Positions 33,703 to 42,505 of a DNA stretch of 64,000 nucleotides are shown one piece after another. The notes under the pieces were generated by a model. The model had not been told where the DNA came from. It saw only the letters and a list, made by a program, of their open reading frames with translations, and searched no databases. A program made the position numbers and the translations under genes. Positions within the stretch are counted from its first letter, which is position 1; every line of letters starts with the position of its first letter. Origin of the DNA: JBBIWA01 sp037439425 (GTDB taxonomy: Bacteria; Acidobacteriota; Blastocatellia; RBC074); the NCBI GenBank assembly GCA_037439425.1, contig JBBIWA010000006.1:62001-126000 (forward strand). Direction: 5' to 3'.

Positions 33703-34887
33703 ATGCTCAGAATCAGGGCCCAGGTCAGTGGGAGCGGGAAGCTGATGGATGTGCTTGTAGCAAATGGGCGTATTGCTGAACTCTGCCCTGCTGGTGTCTG
33801 GCAAAACTACGATCTTGGTGGCTCTGATCTGCATCTGGCGCCAGCATTTCTTGATTTGCAGATCAACGGCTATAGTGGGATTGACTGGAATGAAGAAGAC
33901 ACAAGCGTGGAGCAGATCACGGCGGCAGTGCGCCAATTGTGGCGGACAGGAGTGGTAGCATTATGTCCGACCGTAATTACAGCCTCATCAGATCACATTG
34001 CTCGCTGCCTGGCCAATCTGGCTCGCGCTGCTGATTGCTCTCCTGAGGTCGCGCGCGCGATGGCTGGCATTCACCTCGAAGGTCCCTACATCTCGCCTGA
34101 AGACGGGCCGCGTGGCGCGCACGCCAGAGAGTATGTGGGTCCGCCCGATTGGGATCAATTTCGGCGATGGCAAGACGTGGCACGCGGTCGCATTCGGATC
34201 GTTACGCTGGCGCCTGAATGGCCCGGGGCCTTGAGCTTCATCGAGCGAGCTGCGAGCGCAGGCCTCATCGTTGCTCTCGGTCACACTGCGGCGCAGCCCG
34301 AACAGATTGCAGATGCGGTGCGCGCCGGGGCAAGGCTCTCCACGCATCTCGGCAACGGTTCGCACGCGAAGATTGATCGGCACCGAAACTACATCTGGGA
34401 GCAATTGGCAACCGATGAGCTGTGGGCAAGCCTGATCGTGGACGGCCATCATTTGCCGCCTTCGGTAGTAAAATGCTTCATGCGTTGCAAGACTGTGGCA
34501 CGAACCATTTTAATCACCGATGCCATCGCAGCAGCGGGTCAGCCGCCGGGGCATTACCGTCTGGGCAGCGTTGCCGTTGAAGTTACTGCTGAGCAGCGCG
34601 TCTGCCTTCCGGGTACACCTTATCTGGCTGGCTCGGTCCTGGAGATGCAGGAAGCTATCGCCAATGCGGCGCGCTATGGCAATGTGACGCTCAATGAGGC
34701 AATTCGGATGGCCAGTGCGAATCCGGCAACGCTGCTAGGACTCGCCGAGCAGTACGGCACGGTCACAGCCGGACGGCCTGCGCATCTGGTGCTGCTTCGC
34801 CAGGCTGATTCAGCGCATAAACTGAACGTGGCCGCGACGATCATCAATGGGGAGCTGGTTTATCAAAACGATGCTGTTCTCAACTGA
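33703..34887 (+). CDS. nagA: N-acetylglucosamine-6-phosphate deacetylase
   Basis: A 394-residue amidohydrolase that removes acetate from GlcNAc-6-phosphate. CAGGAG lies seven bases before ATG 33703; an earlier in-frame start at 33637 would overlap the HicB-like gene. The metal Glu sits in GIHLEGPYISPEDGPRGAH, His residues in LGHTAAQPEQ and STHLGNGSH, and the catalytic Asp in LITDAIAAAG. The usual HLFNAM segment is HLGNGSH here, followed by RHRNYIW and VDGHHLP, a variant I associate with Planctomycetota and Acidobacteriota relatives, so substrate preference may differ. No nagB or nagK is adjacent. Confidence 0.87.
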   Translation: MLRIRAQVSGSGKLMDVLVANGRIAELCPAGVWQNYDLGGSDLHLAPAFLDLQINGYSGIDWNEEDTSVEQITAAVRQLWRTGVVALCPTVITASSDHIARCLANLARAADCSPEVARAMAGIHLEGPYISPEDGPRGAHAREYVGPPDWDQFRRWQDVARGRIRIVTLAPEWPGALSFIERAASAGLIVALGHTAAQPEQIADAVRAGARLSTHLGNGSHAKIDRHRNYIWEQLATDELWASLIVDGHHLPPSVVKCFMRCKTVARTILITDAIAAAGQPPGHYRLGSVAVEVTAEQRVCLPGTPYLAGSVLEMQEAIANAARYGNVTLNEAIRMASANPATLLGLAEQYGTVTAGRPAHLVLLRQADSAHKLNVAATIINGELVYQNDAVLN

Positions 34888-34939
34888 AGAGGGATCATTC
34901 AGATCGCGTGGCGACGCTGCGGAAAGCAATGAAAATTTC

Positions 34940-35120
34940 CTGGGAGCGCACGCATCCTTGCGTGCCTGGACTTCGGTCAGCGCACCGTGGTTGGAAAGTG
35001 AGGCACGCTAGAAGCGTGCGTACCCAGGTTGGATTCTGGGCAAGCACGCATCCTTGCGTGCTTGGTTTCGACGAGCGAGCCAAGGTCAGAAAGTAGCACG
35101 CTAGAAGCGTGCGCTCCCAG
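34940..35120. repeat. REPIN-like palindromic doublet element
   Basis: A 181-base intergenic element with terminal inverted repeats CTGGGAGCGCACGC (34940-34953) and GCGTGCGCTCCCAG (35107-35120). Inside are two tandem units about 95 bases apart, each with two hairpins: GCACGC-ATCCTT-GCGTGC (34948-34965 and 35044-35061) and GCACGC-TAGAA-GCGTGC (35003-35019 and 35096-35112). A shorter relative lies at 50758-50829. The design resembles REP/REPIN elements that are mobilised by RAYT transposases; no transposase is in the window. Confidence 0.8.
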
Positions 35121-35150
35121 CATTTCCGAAGGAGGCTCGGAGGAGCGAAG

Positions 35151-35915
35151 ATGAACATACAGGATTTGAGTGGTCGTGTGGCGGTAGTAACGGGCGCCAG
35201 CAGCGGTATCGGGCGCACAACCGCAATGGCGCTGGCTGAGCGCGGCGCTGTGGTGGCGATAAATTTTTGGCGCAACGAAGCGGGGGCTGAAGCGGGGCGG
35301 CAAACGATAGAGGGAATGGGTGGTCGCGCGATCACCATTCGGGCTGATGTCTCCACCGGCGATGGCGCCAGGTATTTGGTTGAGACTGCTCGTGCCCAAT
35401 TAGGCCCGATTGACATCCTGGTCAACAACGCAGGTGACCTGATTGAGCGCCGCCTCATTCGCGATTACACTGAAGAGCTGTGGGAGCGGGTGATAAATCT
35501 TAACTTCAAGAGCGTCTTTCTCTGTTCCAGAGCTGTGATTGATGAGATGATCACTCGCGGGCGAGGGGTGATCATCAATGTGGGATCAATTGCGGGGCAC
35601 AATGGCGGCGGCCCTGGCGCGGCTGTCTACGCTGCAGCCAAAGCTGGGGTGATGTGCCTGACCAAAGGCTTGGCCAAAGAGCTTGCGCCTTACGGCATCC
35701 GCGTGAATGCAGTCGCTCCCGGAGTGATCGCAACACCTTTCCACGACCGAGTCTCAACTCCTGAGATGATGAAGCAATTTGCTGCCGGTATTCCTCTCGG
35801 ACGGGTCGGCACTGCGGAAGAGATCGGCAGTGTGATTGCTTTCCTCGCTTCCGATGCCGCGAGCTTCATCGTCGGGGAGACTATAGAGATCAATGGCGGC
35901 CACTTGATGGTATAG
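35151..35915 (+). CDS. SDR family oxidoreductase (FabG-like)
   Basis: A 254-residue classical short-chain dehydrogenase. ATG 35151 follows GGAGGAGCGAAG; an earlier in-frame start would run into the repeat element. Motifs: cofactor loop TGASSGIG at about 13-20, NNAG near 90, catalytic Ser in GSIAG, catalytic Tyr/Lys in YAAAK near 157, and PGVIATPF. The fold and length are those of 3-oxoacyl-ACP reductase and sugar/alcohol dehydrogenases; no fatty acid genes are nearby, so a sugar or alcohol substrate is as likely. It stands alone. Confidence 0.88.
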   Translation: MNIQDLSGRVAVVTGASSGIGRTTAMALAERGAVVAINFWRNEAGAEAGRQTIEGMGGRAITIRADVSTGDGARYLVETARAQLGPIDILVNNAGDLIERRLIRDYTEELWERVINLNFKSVFLCSRAVIDEMITRGRGVIINVGSIAGHNGGGPGAAVYAAAKAGVMCLTKGLAKELAPYGIRVNAVAPGVIATPFHDRVSTPEMMKQFAAGIPLGRVGTAEEIGSVIAFLASDAASFIVGETIEINGGHLMV

Positions 35916-36006
35916 GAGAGCAGTTAAAGCGCGACCGCAGTCGCTGCTATTGCGATTTGATATTTGCTCTCTTCGGCGATTTGTGAACAAAGGTGGCCGT
36001 GCTAAA

Positions 36007-36564
36007 ATGCCGTATATTATGAAGCCTGAATTGATCACCATTATCGTAAGTGCCCTGACGCTGATGTTGACCATTGTGAGTGCAGCCTGGCTCAACTACA
36101 ACGCGACGATGCGTGTCAATCAGCAGTTGCTGGAAGGGATCAAGTTGGGCAACCAACAATTGCTTGAGGGTCTGAAGCTCGCGCTTAGCCAGATGGAGAA
36201 ACGGTTTGACGAGCGCTTTGCGCAGGTAGATGCGCGCTTTGCGCAGGTAGATGCGCGCTTTGCGCAAGTAGACGACCGCCTCACCCAACTGGAGAAATAC
36301 TTCGATGCGCGCTTCGAGGCCTTAGTGGCAGAGCTGCGCGCCGAGGTCAAACGCCTCGACCAGCGGATTGATATGCTGATCCAGGAGATGCGTCAGGGAT
36401 TTGCTGAGATGGATCGGCGGCTCGAAACGCTCGAACATCGCCAGGAGCTCATGGAGCAGCGCGTTGAGCATCGCATCCGCTTACTCGAACAACAAGTCGA
36501 GCATCGGCTCCAGCGGATAGAGAGTCAACTGCTCCCACCTAGCACCCCGCCTGACACTGCGTGA
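36007..36564 (+). CDS. Membrane-anchored coiled-coil protein
   Basis: A 185-residue protein of unknown function. ATG 36007 is preceded by AAAGGTGG; ATG 36019 is possible. One membrane helix (about residues 8-27, [20 protein letters not shown]) anchors the N-terminus. Almost all the rest is a heptad coiled coil rich in Arg, Glu and Gln, with RFAQVDA repeated three times near residue 70-90 and a short Pro-rich end (LLPPSTPPDTA). Similar short proteins occur in many bacteria without a known role. It likely forms a membrane-tethered helical bundle. Confidence 0.75.
   Translation: MPYIMKPELITIIVSALTLMLTIVSAAWLNYNATMRVNQQLLEGIKLGNQQLLEGLKLALSQMEKRFDERFAQVDARFAQVDARFAQVDDRLTQLEKYFDARFEALVAELRAEVKRLDQRIDMLIQEMRQGFAEMDRRLETLEHRQELMEQRVEHRIRLLEQQVEHRLQRIESQLLPPSTPPDTA
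36214..36276 (+). repeat. Three tandem 21-base coding repeats
   Basis: The unit CGCTTTGCGCAGGTAGATGCG is repeated at 36214-36234, 36235-36255 and, with a few changes, 36256-36276. It encodes RFAQVDA in the coiled-coil protein and preserves the heptad, so slippage would lengthen or shorten the coil by whole heptads. Confidence 0.85.
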
Positions 36565-36725
36565 TCGGGTGTGAAAGAAGCTGAGATCTTTCTCTTTGTG
36601 TTCTCCTGTGGCTTTAGCATCCGTCCCTACCTCGGGTATTTGAGGTAAATAACCGCCAACTGCCAGCCAGGTTTGAGGTCTCGGGTGAGGCTGCGGTTGA
36701 TCATCATTTTTCGCCTGAGCCCTGG

Positions 36726-37094
36726 TCATCGCAGTTCGATCATATTGCCGTCCGGATCGCGCACGAAAATCTGAGGGGTAGCGGACCGCCCGCTGCCACG
36801 CGCACACTCAATGCCAGCTTCGGCCAGTTGCTGCGCTGTTTGCTCAAGGTCTCGGACCTGCAATGCGATGTGGCGATCAAAGGTCGGCTTGTTTGTCTGC
36901 CCTGGCATTTCATCAGTCTGCATCAAATGGAGCTGCTGACCGTGACCCAGATCGTACCAACGGCCCGGAAATCCGAATTCCGGTCTGGGAAGTGAGCGCA
37001 GTCCCAGCACGCCTTCATAAAAGGCCGCCGCACGTTCGATGTCACTGACAAGAAGTCCGGCGTGATGAAAACCTTCGATTTTGATCGGCATCAT
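36726..37094 (-). CDS. VOC family protein (glyoxalase/dioxygenase superfamily)
   Basis: A 122-residue single VOC unit with GGAGG five bases before ATG 37094. Two beta-alpha-beta-beta-beta modules are visible: [20 protein letters not shown] at the start and [20 protein letters not shown] in the middle, ending [13 protein letters not shown]. Metal-ligand-type residues are His10, His75 and the C-terminal Glu. The superfamily covers glyoxalase I, dioxygenases and resistance proteins, and this length with no other clue does not permit a function. It faces the coiled-coil gene. Confidence 0.85.
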   Translation of the reverse strand: MMPIKIEGFHHAGLLVSDIERAAAFYEGVLGLRSLPRPEFGFPGRWYDLGHGQQLHLMQTDEMPGQTNKPTFDRHIALQVRDLEQTAQQLAEAGIECARGSGRSATPQIFVRDPDGNMIELR

Positions 37095-37158
37095 GTTGCC
37101 TCCTCAGGATGAGCTCTAAGTGTCGCAGATAAACCTGAACGCTTATTTCCACCAGAAC

Positions 37159-37164
37159 TATAAT
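37159..37164 (+). promoter_or_regulatory. Possible -10 element upstream of a Gfo/Idh gene
   Basis: A perfect TATAAT, 75 bases before the start codon at 37240. The -35 position 18 bases upstream holds CTGAAC, only a half match to TTGACA. Divergent VOC gene on the left. Confidence 0.4.
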
Positions 37165-37239
37165 GCAAGACCTTCTGCTAGCAAAACTCGTGGTTAAGAA
37201 GTACCGCGAGCGGTAGCGAGCGTTGAGTGGTAGAAAAAT

Positions 37240-38268
37240 ATGGCAACCGAAATAGGAATTGGAATTGTTGGCTGCGGGCTGATTGGCCGGATTCACGCTG
37301 AAGCGATCAGAGCTATTGCGGGAGCGCGGCTGGTAGCTGTATGTGGGCGTGACGCGGAGCGGACGAAGGAATTAGCAGCGCATTTCGAGACAGTCGCCTA
37401 CACCGATTATGAGAGCTTCCTCGCGCATCCCGGTTTGCATTTGGTCAATGTCTGCACGCCGAGCGGCACGCATGCTGAGCTTGGGTGTCGGGCAGCAGTA
37501 GCAGGCAAGCATGTACTGGTCGAGAAACCTATCGAGATTGATCTGGCGCGAGCTGACCAATTGATCAAAGCTTGCGATCAGGCTCGCGTCAAGCTGGGAG
37601 TGATTTTTCAATCGCGCTTTCTGCCTGCGGCGCGCCGGATTAAGCAGGCCGTTGATGAAGGGCGACTGGGTCGCTTGATCCTGGGCGATGCTTACGTCAA
37701 ATGGTATCGCGCTCCAGAGTATTACGCGCCTGGTTCCTGGCATGGGACATTGGCATTGGACGGTGGCGGCGCATTGATTAACCAGGCGATTCACACGGTG
37801 GATTTGTTGCGCTGGGTTATGGGACCGGCGGAAACGGTCTTCGCGATGAAGGGCGCGCTGCTACATCGCCACATTGAAGCGGAAGACACGCTGGTCGGTA
37901 CGGTGCGATTTCGCAACGGTGCACTGGGAGTGATTGAAGCAGCGACCTCCATAGCGCCTGGCTTTAGGCGCCGGCTGGAGATCACAGGTGAGCGCGGAAG
38001 TGTGATTCTTGATGGTGACAGCATCAGCGTCTGGTCACTCGCTGGTGATAGTGCATCCACCGATAATCAAGCTGAGCAAATCACCGATGGCTCGGCTGAT
38101 CCAGCAGCGATTGCCACAGAAGGGCATCGCCGCCAGATTGAGGACATGGTGAGAGCCGTGTTGGAAGATCGCGATCCAGTAGTCACGGGGCGTGAGGGAA
38201 GAAAGTCGCTTGAACTTGTAGCGGGCCTCTACCGGTCTGCTGTGGAAGGACAACCGATCCATATCTGA
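37240..38268 (+). CDS. Gfo/Idh/MocA family oxidoreductase, cytoplasmic
   Basis: A 342-residue NAD(P)-dependent dehydrogenase of the inositol 2-dehydrogenase/glucose-fructose oxidoreductase type. The Rossmann motif [15 protein letters not shown] begins at residue 7, EKP occurs in [10 protein letters not shown], and [21 protein letters not shown] carries the family's catalytic-side His. Unlike the other two members in the window it has no signal sequence, so it works in the cytoplasm. Substrate unknown; probably a sugar or cyclitol. It is followed by the TonB-receptor control region. Confidence 0.88.
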   Translation: MATEIGIGIVGCGLIGRIHAEAIRAIAGARLVAVCGRDAERTKELAAHFETVAYTDYESFLAHPGLHLVNVCTPSGTHAELGCRAAVAGKHVLVEKPIEIDLARADQLIKACDQARVKLGVIFQSRFLPAARRIKQAVDEGRLGRLILGDAYVKWYRAPEYYAPGSWHGTLALDGGGALINQAIHTVDLLRWVMGPAETVFAMKGALLHRHIEAEDTLVGTVRFRNGALGVIEAATSIAPGFRRRLEITGERGSVILDGDSISVWSLAGDSASTDNQAEQITDGSADPAAIATEGHRRQIEDMVRAVLEDRDPVVTGREGRKSLELVAGLYRSAVEGQPIHI

Positions 38269-38604
38269 CGATAATCCTCAGGGGTGATAGGGCAGTCGGC
38301 TCAAATTTCACAATGCCTACAAAGCAAGTTGGATTAGCCAACTATCCGACCTTGACAGCTTATTCGGCTCGGTGGATAATCCGCGCTAGCCAACAGGACT
38401 TCAATTTGACGTAGCTGACCATTCCCATTTCCCCTAGTTGGCACTGCTGGGATGAATTGCTTATCTGGGTTCCCCAGAGCAGGCATAAGCATCAATTCAG
38501 GTTCCAATTGCAGCGAGCTGACTCTACTTTGGAGAGCGGCCCATCAAGGTCTTTCCACCCGATACGCGTCCGTTCGGGCGCGCGTCCTGACCAAGGAGAA
38601 AGTT
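38269..38604. other. Control region of the TonB receptor gene
   Basis: No gene. The stretch holds a good sigma-70-type promoter (38352-38380) and a leader of roughly 215 bases up to ATG 38605. The in-frame extension of the receptor from 38452 reads as non-family sequence and is untranslated leader in my reading. I see no known riboswitch motif. Confidence 0.55.
38352..38380 (+). promoter_or_regulatory. Sigma-70-type promoter of the TonB receptor gene
   Basis: TTGACA at 38352-38357, a 17-base spacer, and GATAAT at 38375-38380, eleven of twelve consensus positions at optimal spacing. Confidence 0.6.
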
Positions 38605-41600
38605 ATGGGTTCACTATTCAGTAGGAAATGGACTCTCCCTACCCTGCTGCTGATGTTGCTGTGGACAGCCATGGCCTTCGGGCAAACCAGCGCCAGCCTC
38701 AGTGGTGTAGTACAGGATCCACAAGGCAATGCAGTGGTCGGAGCCAAAGTCACGGTAACTGATCCCACCAAAAACCAGCAGTTTGCTACCACAACTACTT
38801 CGGACGGCACCTTCGCTTTCCCGACGTTGCAACCAGGCAACTACACAGTGACGGTTGAAGCGCAGGGCTTCAAGAAATTCGTCAAGACCGATGTGATCAT
38901 CAACGTTGCTGATCGCCAGTCTACCGGTGTCATTCAACTCGAAATCGGCACGCTCGGCGACGTGGTCGAAGTGACGGCCGACGCCTCGCAGTTGTTGGTC
39001 AAGACCGAAAGCGGCGAGCAGAGCCAGGTCATCAGCGGCGAGCAGGTCAAAAACCTCGCACTTAATGGCCGCAATTTCCTCGATCTGGTCAAGCTCACTC
39101 CTGGCGTCGTCAGCTTCGTCAACGCGCAAACCGCCGGCCCGGGCGGCTTGAGCGGATTCAACATCAATGGCACACGCGCTAATCAACACAACCTGACCAT
39201 TGACGGCACGACCAACGTGGACACCGGCTCAAACGGCACGCAGCACGTCGCGCTTGTGCTCGACAACATTGCTGAATTCAAGATTCTCACCTCGAACTAT
39301 CAGGCTGAGTATGGGCGCTCGGCGGGCGGTGACATCAAGATCGTGACCAAGAGCGGCACCAAAGAATTTCACGGCACGGGCTATTACTTCCACCGCCACG
39401 AGCAGTTCAACGCTAACAGCTTCTTCAATAATGCCGAGGGCCGCTTGCCGAACGGCGTCGAGCGGCGTCCGCGTAACTTCTATCGCTACAACTACCAGGG
39501 CTACAACATCGGCGGGCCGATCTTCTTACCGAAGAAAGTTTTCGGGCCGTTCGGATTTGAGAACAAAGAGAAGCTCTTCTTCTTCTGGTCGCAGGAGTGG
39601 CAGGAGCAGTTGCTGCCCAGCGTCGCACGTTCATCGCGCGTGCCGACAGCCGCGGAAGTGGCTGGCGATTTCAGCCAGACCCGCGACGGCAACGGTAACC
39701 CGATTACAATCCGCGATCCGCTAACCGGCCAGCCATTTCCTGGCAACAAGATCCCAGCCAATCGGATCAGTCCGAGCGGACAGGCCATCCTGCGGCTGAT
39801 GAACAAGTATGAGAGTTCGCCTAGCACGCTACCGTTGTTCAATCACCAGTCCCAATTCAGTGCCGGTTATCCGCGCAATGAATACAACATTCGCATTGAC
39901 AGCAATATCACCGATAACGTGCGGGCGTTTGTGCGTTACACCCGCGACGCTGACAAACAAATTCTGCCCTATGGTCTGGGGTGGACCGGCGGCGCCAATC
40001 AGTTCCCGCTCGACAACTTGATCTTCAAGCAGGCTCCGGCCTGGAACAGCACACTCAACGTCACGGCGACGCTCTCGCCGACGCTGACTAACGAGTTCGT
40101 CTTCGGCAGCAGCCAGAACAACCTGACGCTCGATCCGACCAATGCGAATGCTGCCACCTACTCGGGCATCGGGCTGACTTTCAAGACGCCCTATCCGTAT
40201 CCGCCCAGTCAGTTCATCAACATCAGCTTTGGCGGTATTCCGAACCAAAATTTCGCCGGGCCGAATGGCTACAGCCAGTTCCCCTACAAGAACTCGAACA
40301 CGACCTTCGACATTTATGACAACATCAGCAAGGTCTGGGGAACACATACGGTGAAGGCTGGCATTTACATCAACCGCAGCCGCAAAGATCAAGCGGCGGG
40401 CGATTCGATGGCCATCCGCTTCGTCAACAACGTGAACAACCCGAATAACACAGGGCACCCCTACGCCAACGCCCTGCTCGGCGAGTTCGATTCGGTCAAT
40501 CAACCGACTCGGGGCATCTATCAGGGCCAGTATCGCTCGACCAACGTCGAGTGGTACTTTCAGGACAACTGGAAAGCCACCAAACGGCTGACGTTTGATT
40601 ATGGCATTCGCTTCAACTGGATCCAGCCGCAGTACGATCAGCGCTTGCAAGGCGCCTTCTTCGTGCCGAGCAAGTACGATCCGGCTAAAGCAGTGCGCCT
40701 TTATCGGCGCGCGCCAAACGGGCAAGCCTTCGATCCTGCCAATCCTTCGGTATTGTTGCCGAGCTATCTGATCGGACGCATCGTGCCTGGTTCAGGCGAT
40801 CCGTTCAACGGCATGGTCCAACCGGGCAAAGGCATTGATCGAGGCGGCTTCAAGAATCGCGGCATTCAGTATGGTCCGGCCTTTGGCTTTGCTTTTGATC
40901 TCTTCGGCAACAACAAGACCGTACTGCGCGGCGGTTACCGCATTGCCTATGATCGCGTCTCCGGCAACAACGTGATCTTTCCGTCCGTGCCGCAACCGCC
41001 GACCTTCGTCAATCCGCGCTTCGATTTCGGCAATCTGGATACGTTCGGCGCGGCAACCGGCCAGGTCGCGCTCGGTACCGTCAGCGTGCGCGGCGCGGAC
41101 TTCGAGGGCCACATTCCGAACGTGCAGAGCTTCAGCTTGCAGTTGCAGCAAGACATTGGCTTTGACACGGTCATCAGCGTCGGTTACGTTGGTACGCTTT
41201 CGCGCCACCTGCCGGAGGACCTTAATCTCAACGCCATTCCTTATGGCTTGCTGTTTACGAAAGCGGCGCAAGACCCATCGCGCTTCTCTGGCGGCGTCGT
41301 GCCGGATGAGGAGCCGAACCTGCCGCAGGTTTACAAGGATGCAGGCTTGAAGTTCTCCGGCCAGTTCGCGCTGCCAGCGGACTTCCTGCGCCGCTATCAG
41401 GGCTACAGCACGGTGCAGATCAAGACCTTCGGTGGCTCGTCCAATTACCACTCGTTGCAAGCGACGGCGCAGCGCCGCTTCCGGCAGGGCTTGACCTTCG
41501 GTCTGGCCTACACCTGGTCGAAGGCGCTGGGCACAGCTTCAGCCGTGGAGGGCGAATTCATCAACATCATCTGCTCGCGCTGCTACGACTATCGGGTGTT

Positions 41601-42282
41601 GAGCTTCGACCGGACCCATACGGTGGTCATCAACTACCTGTGGGACCTGCCGAAGATCAAGGGCGGCAACTGGTTGACCAAGGGGGTGATCAATGGCTGG
41701 CAAATCACCGGGGTCACGCAGTTCCTCTCAGGCACGCCGACCGAGCTGGGCTTCGGTGTTCCGAACATCAACACTGCGCAGCGGATCACTGGTTCGTGGA
41801 CCGAAGGGCCGCGCCCGATCATCACTGGTGACATCCAGCCAAACATCAGCAACGGCAAGAAGGAAGGTGGCTTGGCCTTCGATTACAACAAGATCCGCAT
41901 CCCAAACATCAACCCCGGGCCGCAACCACGCTCGATCATCCGCACTCCGGGCGTCAACGTGACCGATCTTTCGGTCTTCAAGAACTTCCCGCTGGGCGGA
42001 GATTCAGCGCGTTCGCTGCAACTGCGCGTGGAGATGTTCAATGTCTTCAACCATCCGCAGTTCACCAGCTTCAACCAGGGGTTGACGTTCAATATCGCGA
42101 CGAATTTCTCCAACTACAAGGAGAATCAACAAGGCTCGCTCACTTCGCTGCGCAACTTGCGAGGTGGGGCCAATTCACCTGCTTCGGGTCCACTTGGCCG
42201 AGCGACAGGCGAATTCAATGGGCAGCCAGCCTACGTCTCATCTAATCGCGTGATTCAGCTCGCAGTGAAGATTTACTTCTAA
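38605..42282 (+). CDS. Oar-like TonB-dependent receptor with carboxypeptidase-regulatory domain
   Basis: A 1225-residue outer-membrane protein. ATG 38605 has AAGGAGAAAGTT upstream and starts the signal peptide (cut near MAFGQ). Residues about 30-115 form a CarboxypepD_reg-like beta-sandwich (LSGVVQDPQGNAVVGAKVTV); a plug domain follows (NLALNGRNFLDLVKLTPGV, FNINGTRANQHNLTIDG); the remaining 950 residues are the beta-barrel, ending VIQLAVKIYF with the terminal aromatic used for outer-membrane insertion. Such receptors are numerous in Acidobacteriota and are thought to take up oligosaccharides or peptides. No SusD partner is present. Own promoter and terminator, so a single-gene unit. Confidence 0.92.
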   Translation: MGSLFSRKWTLPTLLLMLLWTAMAFGQTSASLSGVVQDPQGNAVVGAKVTVTDPTKNQQFATTTTSDGTFAFPTLQPGNYTVTVEAQGFKKFVKTDVIINVADRQSTGVIQLEIGTLGDVVEVTADASQLLVKTESGEQSQVISGEQVKNLALNGRNFLDLVKLTPGVVSFVNAQTAGPGGLSGFNINGTRANQHNLTIDGTTNVDTGSNGTQHVALVLDNIAEFKILTSNYQAEYGRSAGGDIKIVTKSGTKEFHGTGYYFHRHEQFNANSFFNNAEGRLPNGVERRPRNFYRYNYQGYNIGGPIFLPKKVFGPFGFENKEKLFFFWSQEWQEQLLPSVARSSRVPTAAEVAGDFSQTRDGNGNPITIRDPLTGQPFPGNKIPANRISPSGQAILRLMNKYESSPSTLPLFNHQSQFSAGYPRNEYNIRIDSNITDNVRAFVRYTRDADKQILPYGLGWTGGANQFPLDNLIFKQAPAWNSTLNVTATLSPTLTNEFVFGSSQNNLTLDPTNANAATYSGIGLTFKTPYPYPPSQFINISFGGIPNQNFAGPNGYSQFPYKNSNTTFDIYDNISKVWGTHTVKAGIYINRSRKDQAAGDSMAIRFVNNVNNPNNTGHPYANALLGEFDSVNQPTRGIYQGQYRSTNVEWYFQDNWKATKRLTFDYGIRFNWIQPQYDQRLQGAFFVPSKYDPAKAVRLYRRAPNGQAFDPANPSVLLPSYLIGRIVPGSGDPFNGMVQPGKGIDRGGFKNRGIQYGPAFGFAFDLFGNNKTVLRGGYRIAYDRVSGNNVIFPSVPQPPTFVNPRFDFGNLDTFGAATGQVALGTVSVRGADFEGHIPNVQSFSLQLQQDIGFDTVISVGYVGTLSRHLPEDLNLNAIPYGLLFTKAAQDPSRFSGGVVPDEEPNLPQVYKDAGLKFSGQFALPADFLRRYQGYSTVQIKTFGGSSNYHSLQATAQRRFRQGLTFGLAYTWSKALGTASAVEGEFINIICSRCYDYRVLSFDRTHTVVINYLWDLPKIKGGNWLTKGVINGWQITGVTQFLSGTPTELGFGVPNINTAQRITGSWTEGPRPIITGDIQPNISNGKKEGGLAFDYNKIRIPNINPGPQPRSIIRTPGVNVTDLSVFKNFPLGGDSARSLQLRVEMFNVFNHPQFTSFNQGLTFNIATNFSNYKENQQGSLTSLRNLRGGANSPASGPLGRATGEFNGQPAYVSSNRVIQLAVKIYF

Positions 42283-42311
42283 TCCAGGCTGACAAGCCGA
42301 AAGCTCAATTG

Positions 42312-42349
42312 CGGGGGCTGCAAGGAACTTGCAGCCCCCGTTTGTTTTT
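42312..42349 (+). terminator. Rho-independent terminator of the TonB receptor gene
   Basis: A perfect 13-base stem CGGGGGCTGCAAG / CTTGCAGCCCCCG with a GAA loop, followed by TTTGTTTTT. It starts 30 bases after the stop codon. Confidence 0.93.
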
Positions 42350-42505
42350 AGAAGACAGATGCGCATAGAATGAGAGCGAGCAACAATGGCCGAGCCGGAG
42401 ACGATCAGCCACGCTTCGGCGGCTGATCTCTGGTGCTTGTTTTGGCTGATCAGCTAATCTGCGACTGGACAATTGCCACCGGGGGCGCCTATAGAGGTAC
42501 ATCCA

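Noticed and set aside
39829..40725. 298-codon minus-strand frame inside the TonB receptor gene
   Set aside because: Antisense shadow of a long, well-supported beta-barrel gene with strong codon bias.
42353..42505. Possible further structure after the TonB receptor terminator, including GCTGATCAGC
   Set aside because: The palindrome is short and isolated; no regulator gene or repeated operator supports it.
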